A stretch of DNA of 64,000 nt from Mactromeris polynyma (GCA_032209605.1 JASFXZ010000001.1:29950619-30014618), one strand, 5' to 3'; positions 36,915 to 53,509 are shown, numbered from the stretch's first letter. Made by a program: numbers and translations. Notes: a model not told the origin generated them from the sequence alone.

Positions 36915-39900
36915 CTGAAATAGTTCAAAGATATTCCATGTACAACCAATAAAAGACTTATAGAGGGCGAATTTATTGTTTCTATAAAGCTGAGCTCGTT
37001 CTGGTTAACAATAGGACAGATCTTGTTTCAACACACGTGAGTTTATTGAACGCAAATGATACACAATTGGTACAATTATTTAGTACGCAACACGTATTCA
37101 TGAATAATGGCGTAAAACTTGTTCAGGGTTTAAAATTCATATTGAGCCTGAAATATAGTTAACTATGACATAATCTAAATTGAAGGTTGAACTTGTGTGT
37201 GGTATTGTGTAACCCATACTCTTTGATGGGTTCAGTCTTGAAAAAAATACGGCACACAAACTAAAACAGACTTTGATCTAATAATGACACACTGTTCTGG
37301 AAGGGCATCCATATATTTGTGTTCTGGGGCTTACAATTAGATGTATTAAATGATTTCAAGATATATAATTGTGCAGTAAAAATATGCTAAGAAATTAGTT
37401 GCAAATCTACAACTTAGAGTTCCCTTTTCCCCACGTGCAGTTCCTTGACTTGATATAATGCTCATGTGGCTTCTGGCTTTCCTGGCATGTCCTGTCGTGT
37501 ATTCCATCCAAACAATCATTTCCTCCTTGTTTCCCTACTCAATTCTCCAAGGGCGTTTTTGATAATGGACTTGACCATTCCTTGTTCCCCCATTCCCATG
37601 CATGTCTACCCCTGCCGCACCCCTGTCACATCCCTGTCCCTAATGTTTCGTAGGCTGTTTTTTTCGTGAAAACTGTGTGGGGAGACATTGCATTGTGTAG
37701 GTGGCGTTTCCTTTAACAACTTAGTCTCTCTTACAAAACGACTACATCAATGACAAGTAAATATTTCCTTGTTAAACAAGTCTGTCTACGAGTGATAAGG
37801 AAACAGCAACTCCATATTACCATACAAAAATGGACATTGCTAGCGGAAAGCGTCGGCTATTTAAAAAGACAACCCAGTTACTAGATATTTTACCAATTCA
37901 ATACATATCAATCTCGTAATGGAAACGATCTGTGTCTTTAATGGGTCGATATTAATGTTCTAAATAAGTATTGGATACATCATTAATTATGTAAGGTTCT
38001 TAATATGTTGAGCACTAATTTGATGAATAACAATAACTTAATGAATAGTTCATAGTTATGTGATGTTTTAGTGCTTTAAAACAGGACAATTTAGATATAG
38101 GAGCGTCACACATGACCGAGATATTGACAGTTCTTCTTCTTCTTGTTCCTATATAGCGCAAATACCAAACCTGTTGTATACTCATATTGACTTTACAGCT
38201 AGTATAACCATAAGGACAAATAAATCGGTGAATAAAACTCTATGATTAAGGTGTATGTTACAAAGTAAATATTTCGTTTGAATACTAAATACCTACAATT
38301 TACACCAATCCCTGAACTATGGATTTTTTATGAATATCCAATTAGCGCCAGTTGTCGATATAGAACACCGCAACCATCTCAATAACTTGGTAGTCAAGGT
38401 GAGTAGCCCTTTTACAAGTCAGATAATGGGACATAATTATACATTAACAATCACTTGTACCACATAATCCAGGTCAGCACGTTAGTGTTCAATGTCAAGC
38501 ACTATTTCAGAATTGCTGTGTAAACCTTTCTATGTATTCAGTTTCAAATTACCGATTCATAATTCAAATACCGTCATAGTAAAATTAATGCTGACAGTTC
38601 CCCTTTGTGATGGAAAGACAGCGCGAATTAACTATTATTCGCGAACACCGGGTAGTTACTATAGTTAACGATAGCAAATCACAAATTGACATACATTCAT
38701 GCTGGGGGACAATGTGGTGGACGATTTTTCCACGACGTCGATCACATAATCGTATATATAATAGAGGTCATCTAAACTACCAAGCATCGTGAACCGGTGT
38801 GTTAAATGACCGATCAGATGCACATTTGTAAAGTGTTTAAACTTCGTGTTTGTACTGACCAGATAGATTGTAGGTATGAATTTTACACAGACCGCTGAAC
38901 ACAGAATATACCTTTTCCATTGAAAACCAACAAGGTTTAAATGATTTAAATCATCAATTAAATGTAATTTTGAAGCCTTAGGCAATTGCTTTTTCCGTTT
39001 TATTTCCCTCATCAAGAAATATAGACGACAGCCAATTATACTTGTTATGGCAATGTAGTGGATTTTTGAAATGCCTGTTACAGTAATTATTGACTGACTT
39101 AAACAAAATCAAGACAGGAACTGACACGAAAGAAAACTTGATTTATGGCTAATTCGACCAGCCGGACAGTGCAACACATACAAATATTTCATTTAGGATG
39201 GTCATATCAGACATATACGTCAACGTGAACCACAGATACTGAAAGGAAAAGCTAAACTTTCAAAATAATATATATTGGTTTCGTATTTCACGTAACGCAT
39301 GATTCAACACCTATCAATAGAGAATTTGTATCTCTCAATGTTCATACCATATATATATATCATTAAAAATGATTACAACAGAAGATCAAGTACAAAGAAA
39401 GCAAACAATGTAGTTTTAGAATTGCATATAACCTTTGATTGTAGTACGGATTGAACTATACACCTCAAACAACTAAACCCGATGATGTAATTGTGATGAT
39501 AGTGACTTTGCTCAAATTTCTATTCTCCAATTTTTTCGGTCGAGTTTATACTTTGTCGGCGTGTTATACTAAATCACCTCTATTCTCGACAAATAATAAA
39601 GTAAGCACTCCCTGTTGAGTCATTCGGAAATCCTCGGCCAACTACGTCAAGTGCCTCGGATGTACGTTAGGCACTACTTTTGGAAATACCATTCGAATGT
39701 CATGAAAACAAGATGGCGGCATGAACGCTGGAATGCTGATGAATGTAATATTTAAGCTATATGAAGACTGAAATATGTGAGTTTTTAACTAGAAATGACT
39801 ACGATAATCCATTTCTTACGTGAATTTATCGAAGTTATTGAAATTTTAAATCCGTTTTTCGAGAACTATTTCTTGACCGCACAAAATGTTTAGTTTGCTA

Positions 39901-40107
39901 CATAGTGCTCCGCCTTACATACACTAGAGGGGTGTTATCCGAGTAACGAAGTGGTACGGAAATGCCCGAGAGCTGTCGAGAATGCTGTTGAGTAAGTGCT
40001 AAACATCCCTTCCTGGTTTGATTCAAGTATTTAAAAATTACACCGGATCAGAAAGTGCTTGCATTACTAAAGGTTTAACAATTTGGAGGCTGAAGTTTAT
40101 TTCCTAC
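36915..40107. other. Gene-poor stretch
   Basis: No exon with a believable frame and splice sites was found. A C-rich block lies at 37430-37670 and a TCTTCTTCTTCTTG microsatellite at about 38131-38145, plus short TA repeats near 39347. Some short open frames exist, but none looks like protein. Confidence 0.45.
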
Positions 40108-40554
40108 TGATTAGTAGGCCAGGAATTAGTCACCGTGAGTGATTAATACACACATAAAAAACAAATTTCATTCACAATCGACGTAAATATATTTGTTCAA
40201 TCTAATGTATTTATTCATAGCATTGTGAATATCAACGACTCCTTATGATTCAACATTTAAAAAGTCATTACTGATATCACTGTGAAGTCCGTATTAAAAC
40301 CAGTTTACGCAAAAAACAGTGCGTGATATTTGATATAGCGAACACGCCAATGGGTAACAAAATAATTGCGTGCACAACGTCTCAATTTGCTACAAGATTA
40401 GAATAAAAACAGCATTGTGATATTCTGTCTATTCAAATATTCGTGATATTTAGATATTTGAATAGATAGAATATCACAATGCTGTTTCTATTCTAAGCTT
40501 GTACATTTGTATATTAATCACTCACGGTGACTGATTCCTGGCCTACTAACCACT
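40108..40554. mobile_element. Long foldback element with asymmetric arms
   Basis: The outer arms share TTAGTAGGCCAGGAATTAGT and CACCGTGAGTGATTAATA (40110-40146), repeated inverted at 40513-40550. The inner arms (40392-40440 and 40454-40502) pair over about 45 bp, including CAGCATTGTGATATTCT. The right arm is continuous (40454-40554). The left arm is split by about 240 bp of extra DNA (40151-40391). There is no coding capacity. This is best read as a foldback transposon that later received an insertion, or whose right arm lost sequence. Confidence 0.6.
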
Positions 40555-41770
40555 AGTCGAACTTAATTTAGGGAATGCATAGTTCGCGAGTCATCATTAC
40601 CTTAGACGGGATCCACTAAGATCCGTTAAACTAGCATCAAATATATGATTTACCACTAATGGTAGGAACATTTATTGACACCTTGATAACTCAATATGAC
40701 ATAATTATTATTTATCAAATTATTTAGCTCGGATTTGATGAAAGCATTGTTCTTATGTGAATCACTCTCAGACACCGTAGACGGCAGAAAAAAACGGTAC
40801 CGGTGTCTTATGACCGGACGTGGCCATTTTCTTTGCGGGGTTCGGACCCCCAATTACCGAGCTGTGTGATCCGTGGTCCATACACGTTACTAACAATCCA
40901 TTTCCTTTCTTGTTTACGATCAGCAGGGAAACAAATTAATAATACGTTTCTGATTTCTAAAGGGACTTAATGTTAAATAAACAACCAGGGTATTGTAAAT
41001 ACATTACCAACAGTTAGAGTTGAAAGAAAAACCAAGGCGGTCACCAGGATAGAATCATCGATATTCCGTTGGCATCTAAATAGCTTCTTCCCTTAACTCC
41101 ACATACCAGATGGGATTCGAGCCCGCAGCTTTGAAGTTCTGAATGTGTTACAATTCGAATAAAGGAAGGTAAATTGAATAGATGTTAAACAATATATCAA
41201 TGTTTTTGTTATTAAATAAATATTATTAACAAACACACACTTACCTTCAAAGTTATACAAAAACATATATTTCTATGGCAGAACTCTTCCCTGTTTCAAT
41301 CAGGCAATATCGTTGATTAAACCGTCGTATAAATTGGTTCTAATCAAAAACAAATAATTCTATATTTTTGTAAGTAATATCCGTCTGATTATGGAACGAA
41401 GTAACTCAAGAAATTATGACACACTCGTAAACATTCCGATGTCCTTTCTGATTCAAGTTATGTAGTATGCTTGCATGAACAATAAACAATGCACCACACG
41501 AACAAGTATTTTACCAAAATGAAACCACAGCGTTAGCCAAGGAAAAAATGTAAAACGACAGAAAACTACTGCTATTGGCTGACCACTTTTAAATACGTTG
41601 TTCATTGACAAAACGATTAGGTACGCTCGGTGATTATAATCCAACCTTAATAATCGGTTTCAATCTACCCGATGTATTTCAATTCGCCCACGTAGAGTAA
41701 CGGTTCATTGCTCTCTCATTGACCTCTACAATGGACTGAAACATCAAGAGTTTTAACGCAACATGAGGGA
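40555..41770. other. Unannotated stretch
   Basis: Nothing recognised. Short open frames have no splice sites or domain signal. Confidence 0.4.
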
Positions 41771-42036
41771 GTTTGTTTGATCGGGTTTAACGCCGTTTCT
41801 CAACGATATTTCAGCTATATACGGCGGCCGGTTCACCTAACCAGTTTTTCCTGGACTGAATTCTTACCACTACTAACTAACCCTTCCACAAGGAGCCGGC
41901 AACTTCTCCACATGTGGAGGAAAATCGACATTTTTGTCAAATTTTCATGGAAGGGTATGACTTGCCGCGACCGGGAATCGAACCCAGATCGCCGGGTTAC
42001 AAGTCCAGCGCACTAACCACTGGACCACGGCCGCGG
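41771..42036 (-). mobile_element. tRNA-Thr-derived SINE, copy 1
   Basis: On the minus strand the element starts GCCGCGGCCGTGGTCCAGTG (A-box), has anticodon-like TGT in the loop CTTGTAA, and a B-box GGGTTCGATTCCC. A body follows with TGTGGAGAAGTTGCCGGCTC, GTTAGGTGAACCGGCCGCCG and a tail ending CAAACAAAC. The anticodon stem is mismatched, so this is not a tRNA gene. Flanks ACATGAGGGA and ACATGAAGGGAG look like a target-site duplication. It is the same element as 43203-43479, inverted. Confidence 0.85.
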
Positions 42037-42216
42037 CTCCACATGAAGGGAGTTGTTACAGACGTATTTAAAACGTCTAGTTAATGTAAAAAATGAAAAA
42101 ATGCCATACAATTGAATTTATCAACATCAATCCGCTATAGCACGTGTTTAAATTAAAAAAACGAATTTTGATACATTTGACAAATTGCATCCTCACTTTA
42201 AACTGATCAGTGTTTA

Positions 42217-42477
42217 TTATAATCGCTTTTGTTTGAGCCCTAATAATTTTGCTAATGATGCACTAATCAAGGTTTTAGCCCCAGGGGCACACCAACAACA
42301 ACAAAAATATCGGTAGAAACGATGGGTGCTCCCCGAAGTATTACCGGAACATGCCGGACAACAAGGGCAGCTCCTCCTGGTAATGGAGCATCCCATGTAG
42401 CTTAATTGACTTCCGGTTAGAGGTTGCAGAGAAATAACGCGGACACGAATGGGGGACGGACGCACACAGGCAGGCAC
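42217..42477 (-). CDS. Cysteine-rich short open frame, doubtful gene
   Basis: An 86-codon open frame with clustered cysteines: MGCSITRRSCPCCPACSG, then YFCCCWCAPG, then an alanine/leucine-rich end (LISASLAKLLG). The local base composition is more GC-rich than its neighbours and the frame stays open beyond chance for such DNA. No domain is recognised. The spacing of cysteines does not match a zinc finger or EGF pattern I know. It lies between two inverted SINE copies and may be part of a repeat rather than a gene. Confidence 0.2.
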   Translation of the reverse strand: MPACVRPSPIRVRVISLQPLTGSQLSYMGCSITRRSCPCCPACSGNTSGSTHRFYRYFCCCWCAPGAKTLISASLAKLLGLKQKRL

Positions 42478-43190
42478 TAGTCAACACACGATCATGAAGA
42501 CGGGGATGTATACTCCTATACTTCGGAAAGCATTAACATTAATAATCGTTCAAATGAAGTCCGACTTTATAATATATATATATAATAAATAATTATCATG
42601 CATAATCGTTTAATACATTTTAACCAAAAGCGGTTCCAATGGTAACACTATTTTTAGACAAAAGGGAAATATCGCGGAAAATAGCTATTTTAAAATATTT
42701 TTATGAGAACTTAATGTATTTGGAATGGATACAATTAGTCTTTAACTGAGTTTAAGTTTTATTGTCATCTGAATTATTTTCAGTTTTCAAATTTTATCCG
42801 CATTATTATAAAGATTGAAACAACAACTGTTTCATTTACCGCAGACATTATGCCAATGATGGATAGCTTATCTTAAGTCTAAAAATCCCAATTGAATAAA
42901 TGAATAATCACAAATGTGTCGTTAATTTACCATTGAACTACCGATGCTGGTATCCAACGCCGCTGCGACACTCGATTTTGTGGTTAAGTGAACCTTCCCC
43001 TTTCACCCCCAGGTTGGAAATCGCACATCAGAGCTCGTATGACCTGTAATGATGCAACCACCTTAAGAATTATACCTAAGTCGGTTTTGAAGATTTTGTA
43101 ACAAACAGGCTTTTTTACAAGTTTTCTCGGTTAGTAATTTCATTGGTAAAACAAGGTTTTAATTGGTTATAAAGTGCAATGGTTCTTATT

Positions 43191-43491
43191 AAAGACGTTT
43201 AAGCCGCGGCCGTGGTCCAGTGGTTAGTGCGCTGGACTTGTAACCGGGCGATCTGGGTTCGATTCCCGATCGCGGCAGGTCATACCCTTCCATGAAAATT
43301 TGACAAAAATGTCGATTTTCCTCCACAATCATGTGGAGAAGTTGCCAGCTCCTTGTGGAAGGGTAAGTTAGTACTGGTAAGAATTCAGTCCAGGAAAAAC
43401 TGGTTAGGTGAACCGGCCGCCGTATTTAAACTGAAATATCGTTGAAAAACGGCGTTAAACCCGATGAAACAAACAAACATAAAGACGTTTA
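43191..43491 (+). mobile_element. tRNA-Thr-derived SINE, copy 2, with target duplication
   Basis: The element is 43203-43479: a tRNA-like head (GTGGTCCAGTGGTTAGTGC, loop CTTGTAA, B-box GGGTTCGATTCCC), the same body as copy 1, and a tail AAACAAACAAACAT. An 11-bp direct repeat AAAGACGTTTA flanks it (43191-43201 and 43481-43491). This duplication is the footprint of target-primed reverse transcription by a partner LINE. The acceptor and T-arm halves still pair but the anticodon stem does not. Confidence 0.9.
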
Positions 43492-43785
43492 GTCAATGGA
43501 GCAACCATACTGGACGAAGGCCATTCAGAAATTTCACAATCAGATGTGACAGATACACCTTTAAAGAAAGCAATCACTTTGCGGGATTACTTAAATCAAA
43601 CTTAGTCAACACAATTTCTTAAATAAACATCTGAGGGAATCGACGTATTTTGTATTCGATAAATAGTTCGATTTAGTATATGTGTAAAATAAACATAAAA
43701 CACTAAACAATTGAGAATAAATGAAACACTTTGAAACAAGTTTATCAGGAATATTTACCATTAATTTATTTGATTAACATAGTTC

Positions 43786-44093
43786 TCACATCTACAAGAT
43801 TTACATCCCTTGTTCAGAATTGTCTGCCATTTTGATAGGCAAATTTCCTTTAAGTTTATAGGGAATATAATGAAAACAATGATAAACTAATCCGTTATAT
43901 AAAAATAACTTATTCATTATGCTCATGCGGGCATTTGGCTCAGTAAGTTAAAGAAAAAGTGGTTGTCACATGCAAATTCTCTAGTTTTTTTCCTCAATTA
44001 TCACATATTTGGAAATTACTCCTATAAGGGCTTATCAGTTTTGCCTATCAAAATGGTCGAACAAGGGAGGTAAATATTGTAGATGTGGGAACT
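43786..44093. mobile_element. Foldback element
   Basis: The left arm contains CACATCTACAAGATTTACAT, CCCTTGTTC and CCATTTTGATAGGCAAA (43786-43852). The right arm is its inverse (44040-44093: GCCTATCAAAATGGTCGAAC, AAGGGAGGTAAATATTGTAG). The left arm has a short insertion relative to the right. There is no coding capacity. Confidence 0.6.
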
Positions 44094-45206
44094 ATTTACT
44101 CGTATATGTCGACGGAAAAATAGAATTGTTTAAGAAAAACATGCCACTCAAAACAAAGATGTTTGGTTGACTTTTTCAAATATATTGGGGCCAAAAACAC
44201 GCATTATCTTTGTACTGTGATGAATACCCTATATACATTATATTGAAATGTCAAATGGTTAACATTCATTTATGTTGAAAAGGGTCCAGTCATTTCAATC
44301 ATTTAAACATAATTCTTGTATTGATTAATATCATTATTAGTAAGTCAAATCTAGGTAGCGTTAGCGATATGAAAACATTCCACAGACGGAGATTTCATAA
44401 ACATATGAAGTTCGGCCAGCTCGGATTTCCGACCATTTCTCGTGGCACTGAGATTGTCGTATTTCAAGTGTTCCACTGTTGTTCAAAATACGTTTAACTG
44501 AGGTAACTATTTCTGTACTCTTTCGTCATTGAAGAAACGAATATCTGGCACGAGTCAGATGACAAAGGAAGGGAGACAACCAGTGGTTACTTAATGTTGA
44601 AATACTTATGTAGTTCTCTCCCTCTAAACTTCAAGTTGAATCTAATATTGTTAATGACATGGCATTTTTATCTTGATGGGCCAGCCATGACGCATGCCTT
44701 TGATTGTATCATGAAACATCCCAGCGTTATTACATACGATAACAAAAAAAATCGAGCCATAAATTATTGATCTGGTCAGGATTGAAACGAATACTTTAAC
44801 ATGAAAATTATTTTTCATTTTAGCCTAATTCTTATAATTGTGTGCTACGGTATGTGTTCATGTCAATAAGTTAATAACAGGGCTCAATGCATCATTCTAC
44901 CAAACATTTTATTTTGAATAAATTTTATTTTCACCCTTACCTAAGTTCCTATAAAGTCGCATCTGTATACTTCTAACTGTGGTATGGTGCATATATAATA
45001 CACATTCTGCGCTGCACAATAAACTTTACAATATTTAAGTGATGTCGAGTGTTCAGTTGGAAGGGTTCTTTGTATATAAATAGTCATTCAGGCATTGCCC
45101 GAAAATCTTTATAATATAAATAAATTTGGAAGTGGTCCTTGACAGAAGAATAGTTATGTTTACCACATGTTCAAAAACAATCCAAATGTGAAACCTCGAA
45201 GTAACC
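44094..45206. other. Unannotated stretch
   Basis: AT-rich DNA with no recognised exon, RNA gene or repeat. Confidence 0.4.
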
Positions 45207-45357
45207 CACAGGAGATTGTCACGAGTTCTCTCTCTGGATCCCGGCTATAGTTAATGTATATAATTATGGTACTATATTAACATAGACTGGCGAAGGGATA
45301 AAGGAAGAAAACTCTAGAAGTGACAAAGGGAGAGAACTTGAGACAATCTCCTGTGGT
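45207..45357. repeat. Imperfect inverted repeat
   Basis: The left arm CCACAGGAGATTGTCACGAG (about 45208-45240) is answered by the inverse near 45325-45356 (GAGAACTTGAGACAATCTCC TGTGG). Arms are about 30 bp with a few mismatches and an 85-bp spacer. It is probably a small MITE remnant. No gene is involved. Confidence 0.5.
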
Positions 45358-45814
45358 GGTAACACTATGAAACATACTTTTGGCAACATACGCAATAATA
45401 TACACAGCAACCTCTCCGAAGCAAGACCTTATGGAAATGTAAATATCGACTGTTGTTGAGAGGTTTGTGCAACAATGAGGTGCATGGGGTAGTATACGTT
45501 TACTTCGGGAAAGTCGATAATGCACTTGAAAATGGGTTGTTACTCAAAGGAGCACCGCTCTGCGGAGGCTGGATTGTATCTACTATTGCGAAATCGATAT
45601 CACCTTGTGATTTTACCTTGAAGAATGGTATGCTGTTTATGTTTTTAAACACTCTCTTAGGACCTTGTTCACTTTTGATAATTAAAAATTAATGTTATTC
45701 ATAATGAATAGAATTTGGTATCGAAAAATAACGCATAAAACTGTCATTATATGTACTTGAAGTGGTATGGGTCTCATTAATATATAATAACTGAATATAA
45801 TATTTACAACCTAA

Positions 45815-46109
45815 CGTCGATTCAAAATCAGTTGAGAAAACCCTTATTTTGTACACGACGTCTAAAGGTAATTTTATTATAAAACATGTTTTCATTGGCG
45901 ACCACCTGCCATTTTGTTTACAACCGTTCTCAAGTAAATAAAATGGGCTATAGACAATATAGACGTCGATTCAAAATCAGTTGAGAAAATCCTTATTTTG
46001 TACACGATGTCTAAAGGTAATTTTATTATAAAACATGTTTTCATTGGCGACCACCTGCAAGTTTGTTTACAACCGTTCTCAAGTAAATAAAATGGGCTAT
46101 AGACAATAT
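45815..46109 (+). repeat. Two-copy tandem duplication, 149-bp period
   Basis: Two nearly identical copies (45815-45963 and 45964-46109) begin CGTCGATTCAAAATCAGTTG and end GGGCTATAGACAATAT. They differ at only a few positions, so this is a recent duplication. It lies 270-570 bp past the beta-tubulin stop codon, in or just beyond the probable 3' untranslated region. Confidence 0.88.
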
Positions 46110-46380
46110 ATAAAAAAAAATACTGTATAGTTTTATTATTGTTTGCTTTATTTTCATATTTTCTTCCACATGTAATACTGAGACATAAGTACAAAGTTTG
46201 TTTGTTATCTCATTGACTAGTATGGTCTCAATAATTCGATATAACAACAATTACAATTTTCATAATTAAGAAATTTTGAAACTTGCATAACCAAAGAGTA
46301 TTGTTCAGTAGTCAAAGTCCATTGCTTTCATTTCCGAATCGTAAACTTAATTTGAAGTTGATTGAGTTAGATTTAGAAGT

Positions 46381-50538
<4,158 letters not shown>

Positions 50539-50643
50539 ACTGAAGGGTTTTTGGTATGATTAATGAAGTAACAAATAACGTTAAGTGTTCCGTCGATTTT
50601 AAGCTCTGTCTACGTTTTGTATATGTTGTATATCTACTTCGCG

Positions 50644-50655
50644 TAATATATATAG
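50644..50655 (-). promoter_or_regulatory. Possible TATA box of beta-tubulin
   Basis: On the minus strand CTATATATATTA lies about 106-117 bp before the ATG. That would fit transcription starting some 75-90 bp before the start codon. AT-rich context makes a chance match possible. Confidence 0.3.
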
Positions 50656-51309
50656 TCAGCGCGTGGCCGTATTACGCTGTAAACTTGATGTAAACATCCG
50701 CGTCGCGAGAAAACTACGCGAGTGAAGACGACAATATTATCATTGGATACAGGTAGGCAGAGCTTAAATATTTAGTTGAAAGTTAACTTATTATCTTTTA
50801 TCAATATTTATATCGATTTCTCTTTAATTTTTCAATATGTTGTATTAAAATTAAGGGACTATTTCTTCAAGATGGCGTTCTTGCATGTTGGTATTTGTTT
50901 TATCGGTTGCTATTGGTATCACGTGCAAGCTTAAACGGTATTGATATAAAACCGTGATAAATATTGCCGATTATGACTTTTGTTTTCATAAACGTTTTTA
51001 TTTCGTTTTGTCGACCGAGCTGTCTATAGAACGTCTGTACTATAATCCGATAAAGGTGTATTTATCTGCTACAGTTATTGTACATATGAAAATAAGTGTG
51101 TGTTGCGTATTGTACACTGTTACTTTGTCATATAAATTGATACAAGCATAGTAATGTGCATTAGTAATACCGAGTGTATTTGTGTAAAGTTTAAGAGATA
51201 TTATTTTGACGTGGGAGATTGCCACCCGGTTGATTTGAATTTCTGAACCTGAGCGTTTTGACAAAACTATCTTCTCCAGGACTGAGATTTAGACAATTTT
51301 TGCCTTTGA
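50656..51309. other. Upstream region of beta-tubulin
   Basis: AT-rich spacer between the tubulin start region and the 54-bp array. No other feature was recognised. Confidence 0.4.
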
Positions 51310-52155
51310 CCCAAATCTCGTGGTGTGCCTACCACTTCCCCCACGGGCCGAGGATTGCTAGGACCCAAATCTCGTGGTGTGCCTAACACTTCCCCCACTG
51401 GCCGAGGATTGCTAGGACCCAAATCTCGTGGTGTGCCTGCCACTCCCCCCACGGGCCGAGGATTGCCAGGATCCAAATCTCGTGGTGTGCCTGCCACTCC
51501 CCCCACGGGCCGAGGATTGCTAGGACCCAAATCTCGTGGTGTGCCTGCCACTCCCCCCACGGCCCGAGGATTGCTAGGACCCAAATCTCGTGGTGTGCCT
51601 GCCACTCCCCCCACGGCCCGAGGATTGCTAGGACCCAAATCTCGTGGTGTGCCTGCCACTCCCCCCACGGGCCGAGGATTGCCAGGACCCAAATCTGGTG
51701 TTGTGCCTAACACTTCCCCCACTGGCCGAGGATTGCTAAGACCCAAATCTCGTGGTGTGCCTGTCACTCCCCCCACGGGCCGAGGATTGCCAGGACCCAA
51801 ATCTCGTGGTGTGCCTGCCACTTCCCCCACTGGCCGATGATTACCAGGACCCAAATCTCGTGGTGTGCCTGCCATTTCCCCCACTGGCCGAGGATTGCCA
51901 GGACCCAAATCTCGTGGTGTGCCTGCCACTTCCCCACTGGCCGAAGATTGGTAGGACCCAAATCTCGTGTTGTGCCTGCCACTCCCCCACGGGCCGAGGA
52001 TTGCCAGGACCCAAATCTCGTGGTGTGCCTGCCACTTCCCCCACTGGCCGAGGATGTGGTGTGCCTGCCACTCCCCCCACGGGCCGAGGATTGCCAGGAC
52101 CCAAATATCGTGGTGTGCCTGCCACTCCCCCCACTGGCCGAGGATTGCCAGGATT
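51310..52155. repeat. GC-rich 54-bp minisatellite, open on both strands
   Basis: About 15-16 copies of a 54-bp unit: GGACCCAAATCTCGTGGTGT, then GCCTGCCACTCCCCCCACGG, then GCCGAGGATTGCCA. It is much richer in G and C than its neighbours. Since 54 is a multiple of three, long frames stay open on both strands. The minus frame gives an 18-residue repeat GTPRDLGPGNPRPVGGVA over 51267-51929. The plus frame gives TPPTGRGLLGPKSRGVPA over about 51325-51840. One-base differences in the C runs near 51930 and 51985, and a truncated unit near 52055, break these frames. A coding role is possible but unproven. No splice sites or start context favour either strand. Confidence 0.92.
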
Positions 52156-53509
52156 CATTGGATAGAATAAATCTACCCAGCATCAACACCAACCTCAACA
52201 ACAGTGTAAACAAAACATAACTTATCGATCAACGAACTATAATACACGGGACAAGAACACAATTTTACGATTCTGTGAAGCTCTCATCATTATCGTTATT
52301 TTATGATTTTTATTATATTACTTAGATCTAATTCATATTGTCTTGTATTCTCTCTTACTACTGATTCACCTGTGTATGTGTTTTATTGGTGTACTCATGA
52401 ATTTCTCTCCACATATTAAAATGGTCATTTTAGGTATTTATAATGTCTATACAATGTTGACAATAATGTATGTATATAAACGTTCATCAATATATAAAAG
52501 GTTAAGGCAGTGGCTATGGGTGGTTTCATTACCATTGTGCCGCGTTGTCTACAGCACCAAAGACAAAGTTCTGGTTTGGTTAAGTTATGTTTAGACCTTG
52601 TGGCACCTTGAGTAGCCGGTCAAATCTGTGTACTGTAAATATTAACAAGAAAAAAACATTGAATAACAATAAGTTTCATTATACATGTTATACTGTAAAT
52701 ATCATTGTTCGTTCAAAGCTTTCATTTATTCAATTCGTTAATTTTACTGACATGTTATGACTGTAATTTGCATCTGAAATTATCTATCAAGTTTTCATTA
52801 GCTTTTTATTTTTCTTCGAATTTTTTTACAATATCTAATAACTTTCGATCTTCCAAAACAATAGGCCATGATTGGAGCGCTTCCCCGTTGTGTGGCCCGG
52901 ATGTAACTGGATTATTTTAATTTTTGAAAATAAGCCATTTACAACTGAACGCTCAACGCATACATGTATCCTCTTTAACATAAACACGTGGCGACAACGA
53001 TATTCCGCAACACAACACTTGTTTTAGTATCAACCAAAATGGCGGTTTCGTCGTATAATTAACGACAAAAAAGATATAAACATTTATATAGCGTATATAC
53101 TGATATTTGTTTTATAATCTTTCACTTATTTGATCTGAGTATGTGTATTTATAAAACTCCTGTACCCGTAGTCTATCCTTGGTATGATATCTACGAGTAC
53201 GGGACTCCCGTACCCCTAGAATCCAATTTTAGAGCTACGGACCCGTACCCGTAGTCACTTCCACCATAAAAAACAGAACTTTGTCTTTGGTGCTGTAAAA
53301 ACGCAGACATTATAAATACCAAAATATTTGATTGAACAAAAGGTAATTTGCTTTTAATGCACATGTACTGTTGACAAATGCAACTAATTACTGAATATTT
53401 TGAGTAAAAAGTTTTGATGATAATTTGTTGCAAATATTATCGGTATGAAATGTCTATACAACTGTGACCCACGATTGCACAAAAATTGTATATAGTTTCA
53501 CCTGCGGCG
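52156..53509. other. Unannotated stretch
   Basis: AT-rich DNA. The only structure seen is a cluster of GTACCCGTAG / CTACGGGTAC-like motifs in both orientations at 53160-53265, and a shared phrase AAAGACAAAGTTCTG near 52560 found inverted near 53275. No gene was recognised. Confidence 0.4.

Noticed and set aside
41960..42036. Possible tRNA-Thr gene (and the similar one at 43203-43278)
   Set aside because: A-box, B-box, acceptor and T-arm look good, but the anticodon stem is mismatched and the following 200 bp is identical in both copies, with target duplications. These are SINE heads.
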